Shown here: positions 1 through 10,200 of the stretch, one piece after another
Layout of the letters: each line of letters begins with the position of its first letter
Numbering within the stretch: position 1 is the stretch's first letter
Source: an uncultured Rhizobiaceae group bacterium
GTDB taxonomy: Bacteria; Pseudomonadota; Alphaproteobacteria; Rhizobiales; Rhizobiaceae
DNA length: 64,000 bases
Assembly (NCBI GenBank): GCA_937930635.1
Contig: CALHCF010000021.1
Location: forward strand, 26,423 to 90,422
Direction of reading: 5' to 3'
Translations under genes and position numbers: made by a program
Notes under the pieces: model-generated
What the model was told of the DNA's origin: nothing
The model's database searches: none
Seen by the model: only the letters and a program-made list of their open reading frames with translations

Positions 1-40
1 CCCGTTTAAACGGCCCGTGAGTGCGCTGATCCAGACTATA

Positions 41-880
41 ATGGATGGCCGTTTTCTGCGGATGGTTTTCCTTGCGCTTCTGGGTCTGTCGGTTGGCACA
101 ATCGGTTATGATTTCCAGCAACTTCGGGCCAATGCGCCAGAAGGTCTGCCCGGTTCACAACGCCTCGAACCGGCACCCATGCAGTTGCCTACCCCCGGCG
201 ACCAGACACGTCCGTATCTTCGCAGAACCATGCCCCTGGGGCCAAGTCGTGGAAAACCCAACCTGCCGGGCTATTTTGGCCCTCTTGATGGCGAGGCCAT
301 GTCCGGGCCGATCAGCTTTCATCTGGGTGACCGGGGACGAGCATCGGCAGTTGGGACAATTGAACCTGGTGCTGCGGAACGTTTTGAAGCGTTTCTCAAC
401 CAACATAAGACTCCAGCCGGAAATTCCGCACTGGGAGAACTTTTCATTCACTCGCCTGGCGGTTCGGTAAGCGACGCTCTGGCAATTGGACGAATGCTTC
501 GAGAAGCAGGTATCAGCACCCATATTCCAGCTGACGGTTATTGCGCGTCATCTTGCCCGCTTGTGCTCGCAGGCGGGCTGTATCGCAAGGCAGGCCCCCG
601 AAGCTTCGTAGGTGTCCATCAGGTTTTCGCCCTGCCTACAGCCGTTGGATCATTACAACGCGGCATGGCCGATGCTCAGACCATCTCTTCAGTCTGCCAG
701 CAATATTTAAAGGGAATGGATGTGGACGCGACAGTCTGGATCAAGGCAATGGCCACGCCACCAGCGCAGCTCTACCTTTTCACACCCGAAGAATTATCGC
801 GCCTGCGTCTTGCCAATAATCGTCAGCGCATCGCAATGCCCAATCCACGACCTTCCGCAACGGAAGAGATAGTCAACTGA
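41..880 (+). CDS. Periplasmic ClpP/SppA-fold protein (COG3904-like)
   Basis: The protein starts with an uncleaved signal anchor (hydrophobic residues about 6-22 from the ATG at 41), so the rest should lie in the periplasm. The C-terminal half looks like a ClpP/crotonase-fold serine hydrolase. HSPGGSVSDAL gives the oxyanion-hole SPGG motif, and GYCASSCP carries a candidate nucleophilic serine between two cysteines that could form a disulfide. This matches the predicted periplasmic family COG3904, which is not well characterised. A GTG at 17 in the same frame would add eight residues. The ATG at 41 is preferred because it puts the hydrophobic segment near the N-terminus. The fold is likely; the substrate is unknown. 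Confidence 0.6.
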   Translation: MDGRFLRMVFLALLGLSVGTIGYDFQQLRANAPEGLPGSQRLEPAPMQLPTPGDQTRPYLRRTMPLGPSRGKPNLPGYFGPLDGEAMSGPISFHLGDRGRASAVGTIEPGAAERFEAFLNQHKTPAGNSALGELFIHSPGGSVSDALAIGRMLREAGISTHIPADGYCASSCPLVLAGGLYRKAGPRSFVGVHQVFALPTAVGSLQRGMADAQTISSVCQQYLKGMDVDATVWIKAMATPPAQLYLFTPEELSRLRLANNRQRIAMPNPRPSATEEIVN

Positions 881-990
881 AAATATTTGGCATTTCCAGC
901 CTGCCCGCATAGACTGAGATTTTAGTGTGGGCTCACTGAAACATTTTTTTGACTATTGCTTGAGCGAGAGCTCGTCCGGACGAGGGCATA

Positions 991-1674
991 ATGGATAACC
1001 TGAAAGTCTTCCCGTTATTTGGGGACATGACTGATGAGTCAGCTGAACGCTACGGTGCACGTTGTATCTGGCGCAGTTATGAAGCTGGCGAAATGATCAT
1101 TGATCACCATGAAACTTCAAATGATGTGCGATTCATCATCAGCGGCAGTGTCCGTATCGTTGTACGTATGTTGGGGGGACGCGAGGTGATACTGGGAGAC
1201 TTCGTTGAGGGAGAGTTTTTTGGTGAACTAGCGGCCATCGATGGTGGCAACCGGTCAGCCAATGTAACCGCGTGGACCAAAGCACGCCTTTGTATCATGC
1301 CGCAAAGTGTTTTTAGGGAATTGATCCGAGAGGTTCCGGATGTCGGTTGGCAGGTAATGAACCATCTGGTTGCCATTGTCCGCCGTCTGTCCGACCGCCT
1401 TGCGGAGTTCAGCTTTCTCAAGGCGAAATATCGTCTCTATTCTGAGCTGCTGCGTCTATCGCGTGAACGCAAGGACCATCCTGATCAGCGTATTATCAGC
1501 CCTTCGCCGGTACAAAGCGACATTGCCGACCGCATCTCCAGCCGTCGCGAAATCGTATCTCGTGAGATGAAGGAACTGGAGCGGCAGGGTATCCTTAACC
1601 GCACGCGCGGTGGTTTGGTGATTGTAAACCCGCCCAGACTTCAGGCGCTGGCAGAGGAAGGCTGGAACGGCTAA
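991..1674 (+). CDS. Crp/Fnr-family transcriptional regulator
   Basis: A 227-residue protein with the two-domain Crp layout: an N-terminal cyclic-nucleotide-binding beta-barrel (about 20-120) and a C-terminal winged helix (about 150-220, recognition region SRREIVSREMKEL). The phosphate-binding cassette reads FFGELAAIDGGNRSANV, keeping the GEL and RSA elements used by E. coli CRP to hold cAMP, so nucleotide binding is plausible. There is no cluster of N-terminal cysteines as in FNR, so oxygen sensing through an Fe-S cluster is unlikely. The ATG at 991 follows a GACGAGG ribosome-binding site. It runs toward the type I secretion genes and is not in an operon with them. The regulon is unknown. Confidence 0.85.
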   Translation: MDNLKVFPLFGDMTDESAERYGARCIWRSYEAGEMIIDHHETSNDVRFIISGSVRIVVRMLGGREVILGDFVEGEFFGELAAIDGGNRSANVTAWTKARLCIMPQSVFRELIREVPDVGWQVMNHLVAIVRRLSDRLAEFSFLKAKYRLYSELLRLSRERKDHPDQRIISPSPVQSDIADRISSRREIVSREMKELERQGILNRTRGGLVIVNPPRLQALAEEGWNG

Positions 1675-1712
1675 GCAAGCTATGCCATCCACTGCATAAA
1701 CCCAATGGCTGA

Positions 1713-3161
1713 TTACTCTTCGCGAAATGCCCGGCTGAAAGAATCAGACAGAGGTTTGAGAAGATATTCCATAAAGGTGCGGTCCCCGGTCGAGATGTAG
1801 GTCTCAACAGGCATGCCGGGAAAGATCTGTTCTGTGCTGATATTTTCGGGCAATTCGTCAGATATCTTCAATCGCGCCGTGTAGTAAGGTTCGTTTGTTG
1901 CAGGATCGACCAGACGGTCAGCTGAAACATAGGTCACCTGCGCAGCGACTTCCGGTGTTGTGCGGGCATTCAATGCGGAGAACCGCAAATTTGCGGTTTG
2001 ACCGACACTGACCACGTCCACGTCCTGAGGGCTCAAACGGGCATCAACGATGAGTTCGCCACCCGTCGGCAGCAGCACAAAGAGATCTTCACCAGGGCGC
2101 ACAACACCACCTGGTGTATTCTTGGTAATGTTGACGACCACACCATCGGACGGTGCACGGACCACTACGCGCCCAAGTATGCTTTCTGCAGAACGAATTC
2201 GCTCATTCGTGTCTGCAATCTGACGCCGGACTTCGTTCAGCGCGGTCACGGCTGTTTCAGCACGTTCGGCCTGCAGCCGGGACTTGCGTTGCCAAGCCTG
2301 AACGATTGAGGTTTTTGCTTCGGCGATCTGGGCAAGGAACCCCCCTATACGCCCTTCCAGGTCTGATTTGCTGCGCAGCAAGCGCAGATATTCGGACCTG
2401 TTGGTCAGCTGGCGTTTCAACAACTTCTGCTTCACATCGATTTCGTCGGTAAGAACAGCGACCTGGTCTTTCGCTGATTTCATCTGCGAATTGATGCCGC
2501 CAATCTGCTCATCCAGTGCAGCCACCTGTTGGTCCAGTATTCGCGCATCGGTGCTGTATCTATCCCGCCGCTTGTCAAACTCTCTTCGCTGTTCGTTAAG
2601 GTCTTTGAGGAGCCCTGCCTCGGTTATCTGTTGAACAAGATTGTCAGAGAATTTCAAAGGGCTGTCGTCGCGCTCGGCCTGCAGCCGCTCCAATCGCGCT
2701 TCAAAGCTCAGTTTGGAGATTGTGAGGCGATTGAGCGTTGAACGGGCCTCGGTTGGATCAAGTTTGAGCAGGGGCTGGCCAACCGTGACTTTATCCCCTT
2801 CCTTGATGAGGATTTCCTTGATCACGCCACCTTCCAGATGCTGCACTTTCTGGTTTTGTCCGCTGGCGGCAATTACCCCGGGCGCAATGGCTGCGCCATC
2901 AAGCGGCGCTCTTGCAGCCCAGTAGCCAAAGGCAACTACAAACAAGGCCAGCGTCAACAAGCCGATAATAGTCGGCCCAACGATGCCGGTCGGCACACGA
3001 ATTGCCCAACGGGTTTCGCTTCCCGGAGAGCCGGGCGCTGCATTCTCCGATGTCATGGGATTGGCAGCAGCGGCTATCAGCGCAGCATGTGCCGGATTGC
3101 CCGGTATTGCCTCAGAAGCGGGAATTTTCTTTGTCTGAATTTTGCCTAGTGACTGTGACAT
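1713..3161 (-). CDS. Type I secretion membrane fusion protein (HlyD/PrtE family)
   Basis: A 482-residue periplasmic adaptor linking the inner-membrane ABC exporter to an outer-membrane TolC-type duct. It has a cytoplasmic N-terminal tail of about 55 residues rich in Ala/Pro, one membrane helix (about 59-83), a split lipoyl half-motif ([19 protein letters not shown]), a long alpha-helical hairpin (about 135-330) and a C-terminal beta-barrel region. GMPVETYI near the end is typical of HlyD/AprE/PrsE proteins. It begins 3 nt after the ABC gene ends, so the two are co-transcribed. The N-terminal tail is longer than in HlyD itself. No TolC-like gene or obvious substrate lies in the window. Confidence 0.9.
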   Translation of the reverse strand: MSQSLGKIQTKKIPASEAIPGNPAHAALIAAAANPMTSENAAPGSPGSETRWAIRVPTGIVGPTIIGLLTLALFVVAFGYWAARAPLDGAAIAPGVIAASGQNQKVQHLEGGVIKEILIKEGDKVTVGQPLLKLDPTEARSTLNRLTISKLSFEARLERLQAERDDSPLKFSDNLVQQITEAGLLKDLNEQRREFDKRRDRYSTDARILDQQVAALDEQIGGINSQMKSAKDQVAVLTDEIDVKQKLLKRQLTNRSEYLRLLRSKSDLEGRIGGFLAQIAEAKTSIVQAWQRKSRLQAERAETAVTALNEVRRQIADTNERIRSAESILGRVVVRAPSDGVVVNITKNTPGGVVRPGEDLFVLLPTGGELIVDARLSPQDVDVVSVGQTANLRFSALNARTTPEVAAQVTYVSADRLVDPATNEPYYTARLKISDELPENISTEQIFPGMPVETYISTGDRTFMEYLLKPLSDSFSRAFREE

Positions 3162-3164
3162 GAC

Positions 3165-5090
3165 CTAACCCGTCTTCTTTTCATTGTCAGACTTGGTTCC
3201 CCCGGCTGATTTCCCAATAGTGCCGGAATAGGGATTGTCCTCCTTTTTCGCAAATTTGGTGCTGCTTTTCACCGCTGGCGGAAATGGCGATCCCGGCAAT
3301 TCTCGTTTACCCGTCGTCCCCTCACCCTTTTTTTGAGCGGGTTTGTTGGAAGAGGCAAGCTGAGGGTTTTTCTGCGCCCTTTGAACCGGCTGTCCGGCAG
3401 GCAATTGTTTTTCTTGAGATTGGTCACGCATTTTCTGTAGCGCAGCAACAAAGGCATCGCGGGTACCAAAGAAATCAACGGAACCTCTGCGTAGCCGTAA
3501 AATATCATCTACAATCGCAAGGATCTGTTTGCGTTGGGTTACAATGGCTACCGTGACGCCTGCTTCACGGGCCACTAAAATCGCCTTTTGCAGAGCAAGT
3601 TCACCATCGTCATCCAGATTGGCATTGGGTTCATCCAGAACCATGATCTGCGGGTTTCCGTAAAACGCGCGCGCCAGCGCAATGCGTTGTTTCTGCCCTC
3701 CGGAAAGCCCCGTTCCTCCAGCGCCAACCCGCGTATCGTAACCATCTGGAAGAGATTGAATGAGCTCGTGCACCCGCGCCTTTTGTGCCGCTTCAAGCAC
3801 CGCAGCATCATCAGGTTGCGTCGACAGCCGGGCGATATTCTCCTTGATGGTACCGGGCAACAGTTCAACGTTTTGCCCCAGATAGCCAATGTGCTGACCC
3901 AGCTGAATAGGGTCCCAGTTCTGGATGTCGGTACCGTCAATGCGGATCGTGCCGGCTTCAGGCTTCTGCGCCCCCACCATCAGACGAGCCAGTGTTGACT
4001 TACCGGAACCAGACGGTCCAACGATCCCAAGAATTCGCCCGGCCTTCAATTCAAAATTGACCCTGTTGAGAATTGGGGGACGCGACATGCCACCAGCCGC
4101 GACCACCAGGGCCGCCTGGGCTGAAACATCACCCTTTGGCGGTGGCAAAGATGTGCGCTGTGGTTCTGCCGGAACCTTCTGCAGGGCCATACTGAAGCTG
4201 CGCCATGAGCGCCAGGTATCCGAAAACTGACGCCATCCACCAATCACCTGATCAATTGGCTGCAGTCCGCGGCCTGAAATAATCGACGCTGCGAAGATCA
4301 TGCCGGCCGTCATTTCATTGCGAAGAACGAGTAGAGCGCCAACACCGAGAATAGCAATCTGAAGTCCCATTCTCACCGTGCGGGACAATCCGGTCAAAAC
4401 GGCGTTTCTGGAATCCACCACACCGTGGGAAATAAGGCTCTCAGAGTTATGCCCGCCCCACAGATTGATGCCGTTGTTGCTCATGCCCATTGCACGCAGT
4501 GTTTCTGAATTGCGGGCAATGGATTGCGCCATTGTCATGGCCTGAAGCTGACGCCCTCCGGCGGCACCCGCGGCCCTTGCCGTTACCCATTGGTTGAAAA
4601 CCGCAAGCATCAACAAAACAACAGCACCGGCCACAGTCAGATAAAACAGCGTTGGGTGGATGAAAAACAGGATCCCGATGAACAACGGAGCAAAGGGCAG
4701 ATCGAAAAGCGCAAAGACCGAACGTGACGCAATAAACAACGCAACCTTTGAAAGATCACGTACCGGTTGAATGTCTGCCTCACCCAATCCGCTAAGACGC
4801 ATGGAAACCCGCAGCGCATCTGCGCCAAGTTCCGTCTCGAGGCGCGCAGCAGCCCGTGACGCAAGAACAGCCCTCACGGCTTCCAGCAAACCAAGAACAA
4901 TCAAAGACCCGCCGGCAATAATCGACAGGAATGTCAATGTATCCATGCTGCGCGACGGCAAAATGCGATCATAAATTTGCAGCATGTAGAGTGGCATAAC
5001 CAGCAGCAGCATGTTTACCACCAGAGAAAACACGCCAATCAGCAATACTACACGCAAAAATTGTGAGCGCGCCCTCTTTAGGCCTTCCAT
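3165..5090 (-). CDS. Type I secretion ABC transporter, ATPase/permease fusion (PrtD/AprD family)
   Basis: A 641-residue half-transporter. Its N-terminal ABC membrane domain (about 15-290) is followed by a nucleotide-binding domain (about 325-550) with Walker A GPSGSGKST, signature LSGGQKQR and Walker B IMVLDEPNANLD. PrtD/AprD-type exporters dimerise and push unfolded proteins with C-terminal signals (RTX proteases, glycanases and similar) straight out of the cell. It has no N-terminal C39 peptidase domain. The last 85 or so residues, after the normal family end, form a Lys/Gln/Pro/Gly-rich low-complexity tail that looks disordered and is unusual. It is first in a two-gene operon with the HlyD-type gene. 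The cargo cannot be named from this window. Confidence 0.9.
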   Translation of the reverse strand: MEGLKRARSQFLRVVLLIGVFSLVVNMLLLVMPLYMLQIYDRILPSRSMDTLTFLSIIAGGSLIVLGLLEAVRAVLASRAAARLETELGADALRVSMRLSGLGEADIQPVRDLSKVALFIASRSVFALFDLPFAPLFIGILFFIHPTLFYLTVAGAVVLLMLAVFNQWVTARAAGAAGGRQLQAMTMAQSIARNSETLRAMGMSNNGINLWGGHNSESLISHGVVDSRNAVLTGLSRTVRMGLQIAILGVGALLVLRNEMTAGMIFAASIISGRGLQPIDQVIGGWRQFSDTWRSWRSFSMALQKVPAEPQRTSLPPPKGDVSAQAALVVAAGGMSRPPILNRVNFELKAGRILGIVGPSGSGKSTLARLMVGAQKPEAGTIRIDGTDIQNWDPIQLGQHIGYLGQNVELLPGTIKENIARLSTQPDDAAVLEAAQKARVHELIQSLPDGYDTRVGAGGTGLSGGQKQRIALARAFYGNPQIMVLDEPNANLDDDGELALQKAILVAREAGVTVAIVTQRKQILAIVDDILRLRRGSVDFFGTRDAFVAALQKMRDQSQEKQLPAGQPVQRAQKNPQLASSNKPAQKKGEGTTGKRELPGSPFPPAVKSSTKFAKKEDNPYSGTIGKSAGGTKSDNEKKTG

Positions 5091-5234
5091 AAACCACTCT
5101 TTCTTATTGGTTACCTCTCCACAGGCACATGGGAGATGAGACTAGCAAAACAAAGCTCTAAAGCAACAAACTTGATAAAGCTGGATGACGATACGCGAAT
5201 GCCTGCCGGAAAGCGACTGAGCCTGTACAGTTGA

Positions 5235-6416
5235 TTATTTATCGTTCAGCCAGGTTACTATACGATTGACACCTTCCTGAATCTCATTGGGATCACGCAA
5301 GAAACACAGCCTCAGATATTCATCTCCGCCAGTGTAGAAACCTGTTCCCGGTGACAGGCCCACATTGGCTTCATCGATCAGGCGCAAAGCCAATGCCTTT
5401 GCTTCAGGATATCCCTCCACTTTGAAGAACAGGTAGAATGCCCCTTCCGGACGGGCAAATTTGATTTTACCGGTGCTGGCGAAAGCATCACAAACGAGGT
5501 CCCGGTTGGACTGCGCACGCGCAATCTGCATGGCCAGAAAACTTTCACCTTCGCGTAGTGCTACTGCGGCAGCACGCTGCGTAAAAGAGGGCACACCGGA
5601 AGTTGAATACTGCACCAGATTCTCAATGACCTGACCAATCTCCGGTGGCGCAGAAATCCAGCCAGCCCGCCAGCCTGTCATGGCCCAATTTTTTGAGAAT
5701 GTATTGACGAAAATCACACGGTCATCGACGTTCATGAAGTCATAGAAAGATGGGGAACGGCGGTTTGGAAAACCCGCATCCTCATAGACAAAGCGTGAGT
5801 AGACTTCGTCAGCGATGATCCAGATCCCTCGCATGCGGGCCAATGCGAGAATTTCTTTCAAAACCTGTTCTGATGCAATCCAGCCTGTTGGATTGGACGG
5901 TGAGTTGATGAATATGGCGCGCGTACGCTGCGTAACCGCACCCAAAAACTTATCAACGTCAAGCGACCAGCCGCTCTCAGTAAAATCCAGTTCAACATGA
6001 ACAGGTTTCGCACCAACAAGCTGCGTGGCTGCATGAATGTTTGGCCAGCAAGGCGTGGTCATAATAACTTCATCGCCCTGACTGACCAATGCAGACAAGG
6101 ACAGCTGAATGGCCTGCATGCCGGACCCAACTACGAAGAAACGTTCAGAGTTTTCGGGAATACCAAAATGCCGTGCGTGGTATTCCGCAAGCGCCTGTCG
6201 CAAATCAGGAATGCCGCGCTGCCAGGTATAGAAGGTTTCTCCATCTGCCAGCGACTTGTTTGCCGCATCAACGATAAATTCCGGTGTCGGCAGATCACCT
6301 TCGCCCACCCACAATGGTATAATGCCTTCCTTATCCCGGGCTTCGTTCATCACCCCAACGATATCGCTATCATCAAGATCACGGGCGGCAGGGCGCAGAC
6401 TTTGAAAATGGTTCAT
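5235..6416 (-). CDS. PLP-dependent aminotransferase, class I/II (aspartate aminotransferase-like)
   Basis: A fold-type I pyridoxal-phosphate enzyme that moves an amino group between an amino acid and a 2-oxo acid. Visible hallmarks are SPSNPTGW, the ADEVYSRF segment with the PLP-contacting Asp and Tyr, NTFSKNWAMTGWRAGW with the Schiff-base lysine in SKNWAMTG, and a C-terminal substrate-binding Arg region (YLRLCF). An upstream in-frame TTG at 6437 extends the frame. I chose the ATG at 6416 (MNHFQSLRPAARD) because it gives the usual family length of about 393 residues. The substrate is not predictable from sequence alone; aspartate, aromatic or methionine-related activity are all possible. It is probably monocistronic. 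Confidence 0.85.
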   Translation of the reverse strand: MNHFQSLRPAARDLDDSDIVGVMNEARDKEGIIPLWVGEGDLPTPEFIVDAANKSLADGETFYTWQRGIPDLRQALAEYHARHFGIPENSERFFVVGSGMQAIQLSLSALVSQGDEVIMTTPCWPNIHAATQLVGAKPVHVELDFTESGWSLDVDKFLGAVTQRTRAIFINSPSNPTGWIASEQVLKEILALARMRGIWIIADEVYSRFVYEDAGFPNRRSPSFYDFMNVDDRVIFVNTFSKNWAMTGWRAGWISAPPEIGQVIENLVQYSTSGVPSFTQRAAAVALREGESFLAMQIARAQSNRDLVCDAFASTGKIKFARPEGAFYLFFKVEGYPEAKALALRLIDEANVGLSPGTGFYTGGDEYLRLCFLRDPNEIQEGVNRIVTWLNDK

Positions 6417-6505
6417 CAAGGATAACCGGCAGGACAATCAACAAGCCGACACATAGTGTGTTGATTGCAAGCTGAAAACCCGCATCAGAATGTCAGAAAA
6501 GAAAA

Positions 6506-6530
6506 ACCCCGGCGCTGGGAGCACCGGGGT
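6506..6530 (-). terminator. Rho-independent terminator of mscL
   Basis: Read on the minus strand, the arms 6524-6530 and 6506-6512 (ACCCCGG/CCGGGGT) form a 7-bp GC-rich stem. An inner GCT/AGC pair extends it past one mismatch. A T-rich run (TTTTTCTTTTC on the minus strand) follows immediately. The hairpin lies 26 nt past the mscL stop codon. Confidence 0.85.
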
Positions 6531-6555
6531 CTTATAAGCCGTCGAATTGGCTACG

Positions 6556-6975
6556 TTATTTTTTCAACGCATCGCGAATTTCAGTCAACAATTGAATGTC
6601 GGCTGGAGTTGCTTCCGGCTCTGCTGGAGCTTCGGGCTCCTCCATATTCGCTTTGACTCTGTTTACATAGCGAACAAGCATAAAGATAATGAACGCGATG
6701 ATTATGAAGTTCACAATCACGGTAATAAAGCTACCATAGGCAAGGACAGCACCCTGTTCCTTAGCAGCATCCAGAGTTCCCGCTGTAACTCCGCCGGACA
6801 ATCCAACAAAGTAGTTGGAGAAATCGAGACCACCAAAAATGGCGCCTACAATTGGCATGATGATGTCATCAACCAGCGATTTGGTGATCAGTGCAAAAGC
6901 ACCCCCAATAATCACACCAACAGCAAGATCCATTACATTGCCTTTGGCAATAAACTCTTTGAACTCGTTAAGCAT
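6556..6975 (-). CDS. mscL: Large-conductance mechanosensitive channel MscL
   Basis: A 139-residue inner-membrane channel that opens under membrane tension to release solutes during hypo-osmotic shock. It begins [27 protein letters not shown], with the amphipathic N-terminal helix and the glycine-rich pore helix TM1 typical of the family. TM2 (about 70-95) and a charged C-terminal helix follow. The C-terminal linker is rich in Ala/Pro/Glu. GAGGGAG is a good ribosome-binding site just before the ATG. The gene stands alone and is closed by the terminator at 6506-6530. Family identity is essentially certain. Confidence 0.97.
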   Translation of the reverse strand: MLNEFKEFIAKGNVMDLAVGVIIGGAFALITKSLVDDIIMPIVGAIFGGLDFSNYFVGLSGGVTAGTLDAAKEQGAVLAYGSFITVIVNFIIIAFIIFMLVRYVNRVKANMEEPEAPAEPEATPADIQLLTEIRDALKK

Positions 6976-7109
6976 TGAAGCTCCCTCTCTAAAAAAGCCC
7001 GCGCCCCTGTTGGTTCGCGAAAAAACAATTCAAAAATTCAGAGCTCACCCGCCAAAACAAGGCAGGCTTTAGACGCCCTTTGCAAACATAACACACAATT
7101 GACCAAGCG

Positions 7110-7124
7110 TTAACCATAACTCAA
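7110..7124. promoter_or_regulatory. CtrA-box-like sequence
   Basis: TTAA-N7-TCAA, one mismatch from the alphaproteobacterial CtrA full site TTAA-N7-TTAA. It lies in the 277-bp region between the divergent mscL and hybrid kinase genes. This is a single near-match in an AT-rich intergenic region, so chance is a real alternative. The rest of the region shows only the kinase ribosome-binding site GAAGGAG at 7241-7247. Confidence 0.25.
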
Positions 7125-7252
7125 CCGTTTGTTCAGTGATAATTTTTCGCATAATCTACAGCCCGAAAACCCAATCTGGACATCATATAACACCTGTGTT
7201 GGTCTGGCGTGGTACCTGCTGAATAGACTGAACTGTCCAAGAAGGAGTTGCC

Positions 7253-10200
7253 ATGCAGGGCTGGAGCGTGGTTCTTGCTGCAGTTGGTTATCTGTTGTTC
7301 CTGTTCGTGGTTGCCAGCTTTGGCGACCGGCGGCGTCGCAACGTGGGTGAACAAAGATCGCGCCCCGCGATCTACGCGTTATCACTTGCAATCTATTGTA
7401 CATCCTGGACGTTCTTTGGATCGGTCGGATTAGCCGCAACTTCAGGTCTTGATTTTCTGGCGATCTATCTCGGCCCTATCCTCATGATTACGTTTGGTTT
7501 TCCACTCTTCAACCACATAATATCGGTGGCGAAGGCGGAGCGTATTACTTCGATTGCCGACTTCATAGCCTCGCGCTATGGCAAGAGTACCACCGTCGGT
7601 GCCCTGGCAGCAGTCATCGCAGTACTTGGCACCGTGCCTTATATTGCACTTCAGCTGAAAGCTATTTCCACATCCGTTGATACGATGGTGACGCGCTACC
7701 AACCAGGTGTCTTTGGGGGCGCTGAAGCACCGGTCGATACCTCATTTTTTGTCTCGCTTCTGCTCGCCCTTTTCGCAATTCTCTTTGGAACACGCCACGC
7801 TGATGCTACAGAACATCAGGATGGTCTGATGCTTGCTGTCGCGACAGAATCCATCGTCAAACTGATCGCATTTTTAGCGGTTGGGCTTTTCGTGACATTT
7901 TTTCTCTTCGATGGCGTGGGCGATATTATCGCGCAAGCCAGTGATTCGGCTTTTGTTACCAACACATTTTTTGGCGGTATCTATCCCGTTACATTCGCCG
8001 TTTTCACGCTGCTGAGTTTTTGCGCCTTCGTTCTTCTTCCAAGACAGTTCCATGTCGGTGTGGTGGAAAATCACAGTGAGGCAGAAGCACGTGCCGCCCG
8101 CTGGATGTTTCCATTTTATCTGGTGTTGATCAATCTGTTCGTCATTCCCGTCGCTGTAGCTGGCATGCTGACATTTGGAACCAGTGTCGATGCAGACAGT
8201 TATGTGCTGGCGCTTCCTCTTGATGCCGATTCCAGCATCATTTCGCTGACGGTATTTATCGGGGGGCTGTCGGCCGCAACTGCGATGGTGATCGTCGCAT
8301 GCGTTGCTTTGGCAATCATGATCTCCAACAACCTGGTTCTGCCGCTGATCTTGGGCAGTGAACGGTTCGCACGCATGCCCCGCCCCCAGGATCTGGGGCG
8401 GGACATGGCACCGTTTTTGCTCAAGGTCAGACGGACCGCCATTTTCGGCATTCTCACTCTCGCCTATGCCTATTTTCAGGTGGCTGGAGACTCCGCGGCA
8501 CTGGCTTCAATTGGTCTCCTGTCTTTTGCCGCTGTAGCGCAATTTGCGCCTGCTTTTTTTGGTGGGATGGTCTGGCGGCGCGCAACAGCACGGGGTGCCA
8601 TCTGGGGTATGATTGCCGGCTTTGCCATGTGGTTTTACACCCTGTTCCTGCCAACAGTGCTCGACAGTTCCGCTTCACTCTTGCTGGATGGACCGTTCGG
8701 CATATCGTGGTTTCGACCTCAGGGCTTGTTTGGGATAGACGCGACAGCCATCAATCACGGTGTTTTCGTGAGTCTGGCAACAAACGCTCTGATATATGTT
8801 GGCATTTCGCTTTCCCGCCTGCCCAAACCAATCGAACGGATGCAGGCTCACGCATTCTCTCTTCTCGATCGGCGCAGCCAAAGAGTGCCGCTTTTTGAGG
8901 GGCGCTCCATCACCGTCGCTGAACTGAAGGCAACGACCGCCAACTATCTGGGCCGCGAACGGTGCGAAAGAGCCTTCGATCTCCATTTCAGGCAAGGCAA
9001 TGACACACCCGAAACCCGGCAAATTGCCGATGACAACACGATCGTATTTGCCGAGAACCTTCTTGCAAGTGCCATTGGTGCGGCGTCATCGCGACTGGTT
9101 ATGTCTCTGCTTCTTCAAAAACATGACCCAACTGATGAAACAACCATTCAGTTGCTCGGGGATGCCTCAGAAGCCCTTCAATACAATCGCGATCTGCTTC
9201 AGACCGCGCTTGATCAGGTTGAACAGGGGATCAGTGTGTTTGACAGAGAGTTCAGGCTCTCAAGCTGGAACCGCCAGTTCCGCACATTGCTCGACCTGCC
9301 GCAGGAACTTGGAAACGCAGGGACACCACTCGCAACCATCGCCTCTTCCATCGGAAACCGTACCACACCAAGTAGTGATGCGGTGGATGATTTTACAAAA
9401 AGGCTTCTGGAAGTTGACCAGCCGCTTCAAATCACCATGGCAGAGTCGGGTCGCATTATTGAAATTCTGACCAAGACAGTCCCCGATGGCGGTCTGGTTA
9501 TTTCGTGGAATGACATGACTGAAAAGGTCACAGCAGCGCGAGACCTGCAAACAGCAAATGAGACGCTGGAGCGGCGCGTCCATGAGCGTACTCAGGAACT
9601 GACCCGTCTCAACGCCGACCTTGCAAGTGCCCGGGAGTCTGCGGAAGCGGCAAATATCGGGAAAACCAAGTTTCTGGCGGCAGTGGGGCATGACATTCTG
9701 CAACCGCTCAATGCAGCTCGGCTCTACACCTCAAGCCTGGTTGAAAAACTGGCCAGCAACCCCGCCCGCGACCTTGCTGGCAATGTGGATGATGCCTTGG
9801 AATCTGTCGAAGACATTCTGGGGGCCGTTCTTGCCATTTCACGTCTGGATTCAGGGGCGCTGGCACCCAATATCACGACCTTTCCTGTCGCCCGGCTGTT
9901 TGAACGCCTGGAAGTCGAGTTTCGCCCTATCGCCGATGCCAAGGGGCTGGATCTTGCCGTTATCAGCAACAGCTTTCATGTGCTGTCCGACTACAACCTT
10001 TTGAGACGCCTGCTGCAAAATCTTGTCTCCAACGCGATCAAATATTCCGACACCGGACAGGTAACACTCGATGCCAGAATCAGGGGTAAAAACCTCATTT
10101 TCATCGTCCAGGACACCGGTCAGGGCATCCGAGACGAGGATCAGGAAGCCATATTTCAGGAATTTAAGCGTCTTGATGATGGGAAAAAGGTGGCCGAAGG

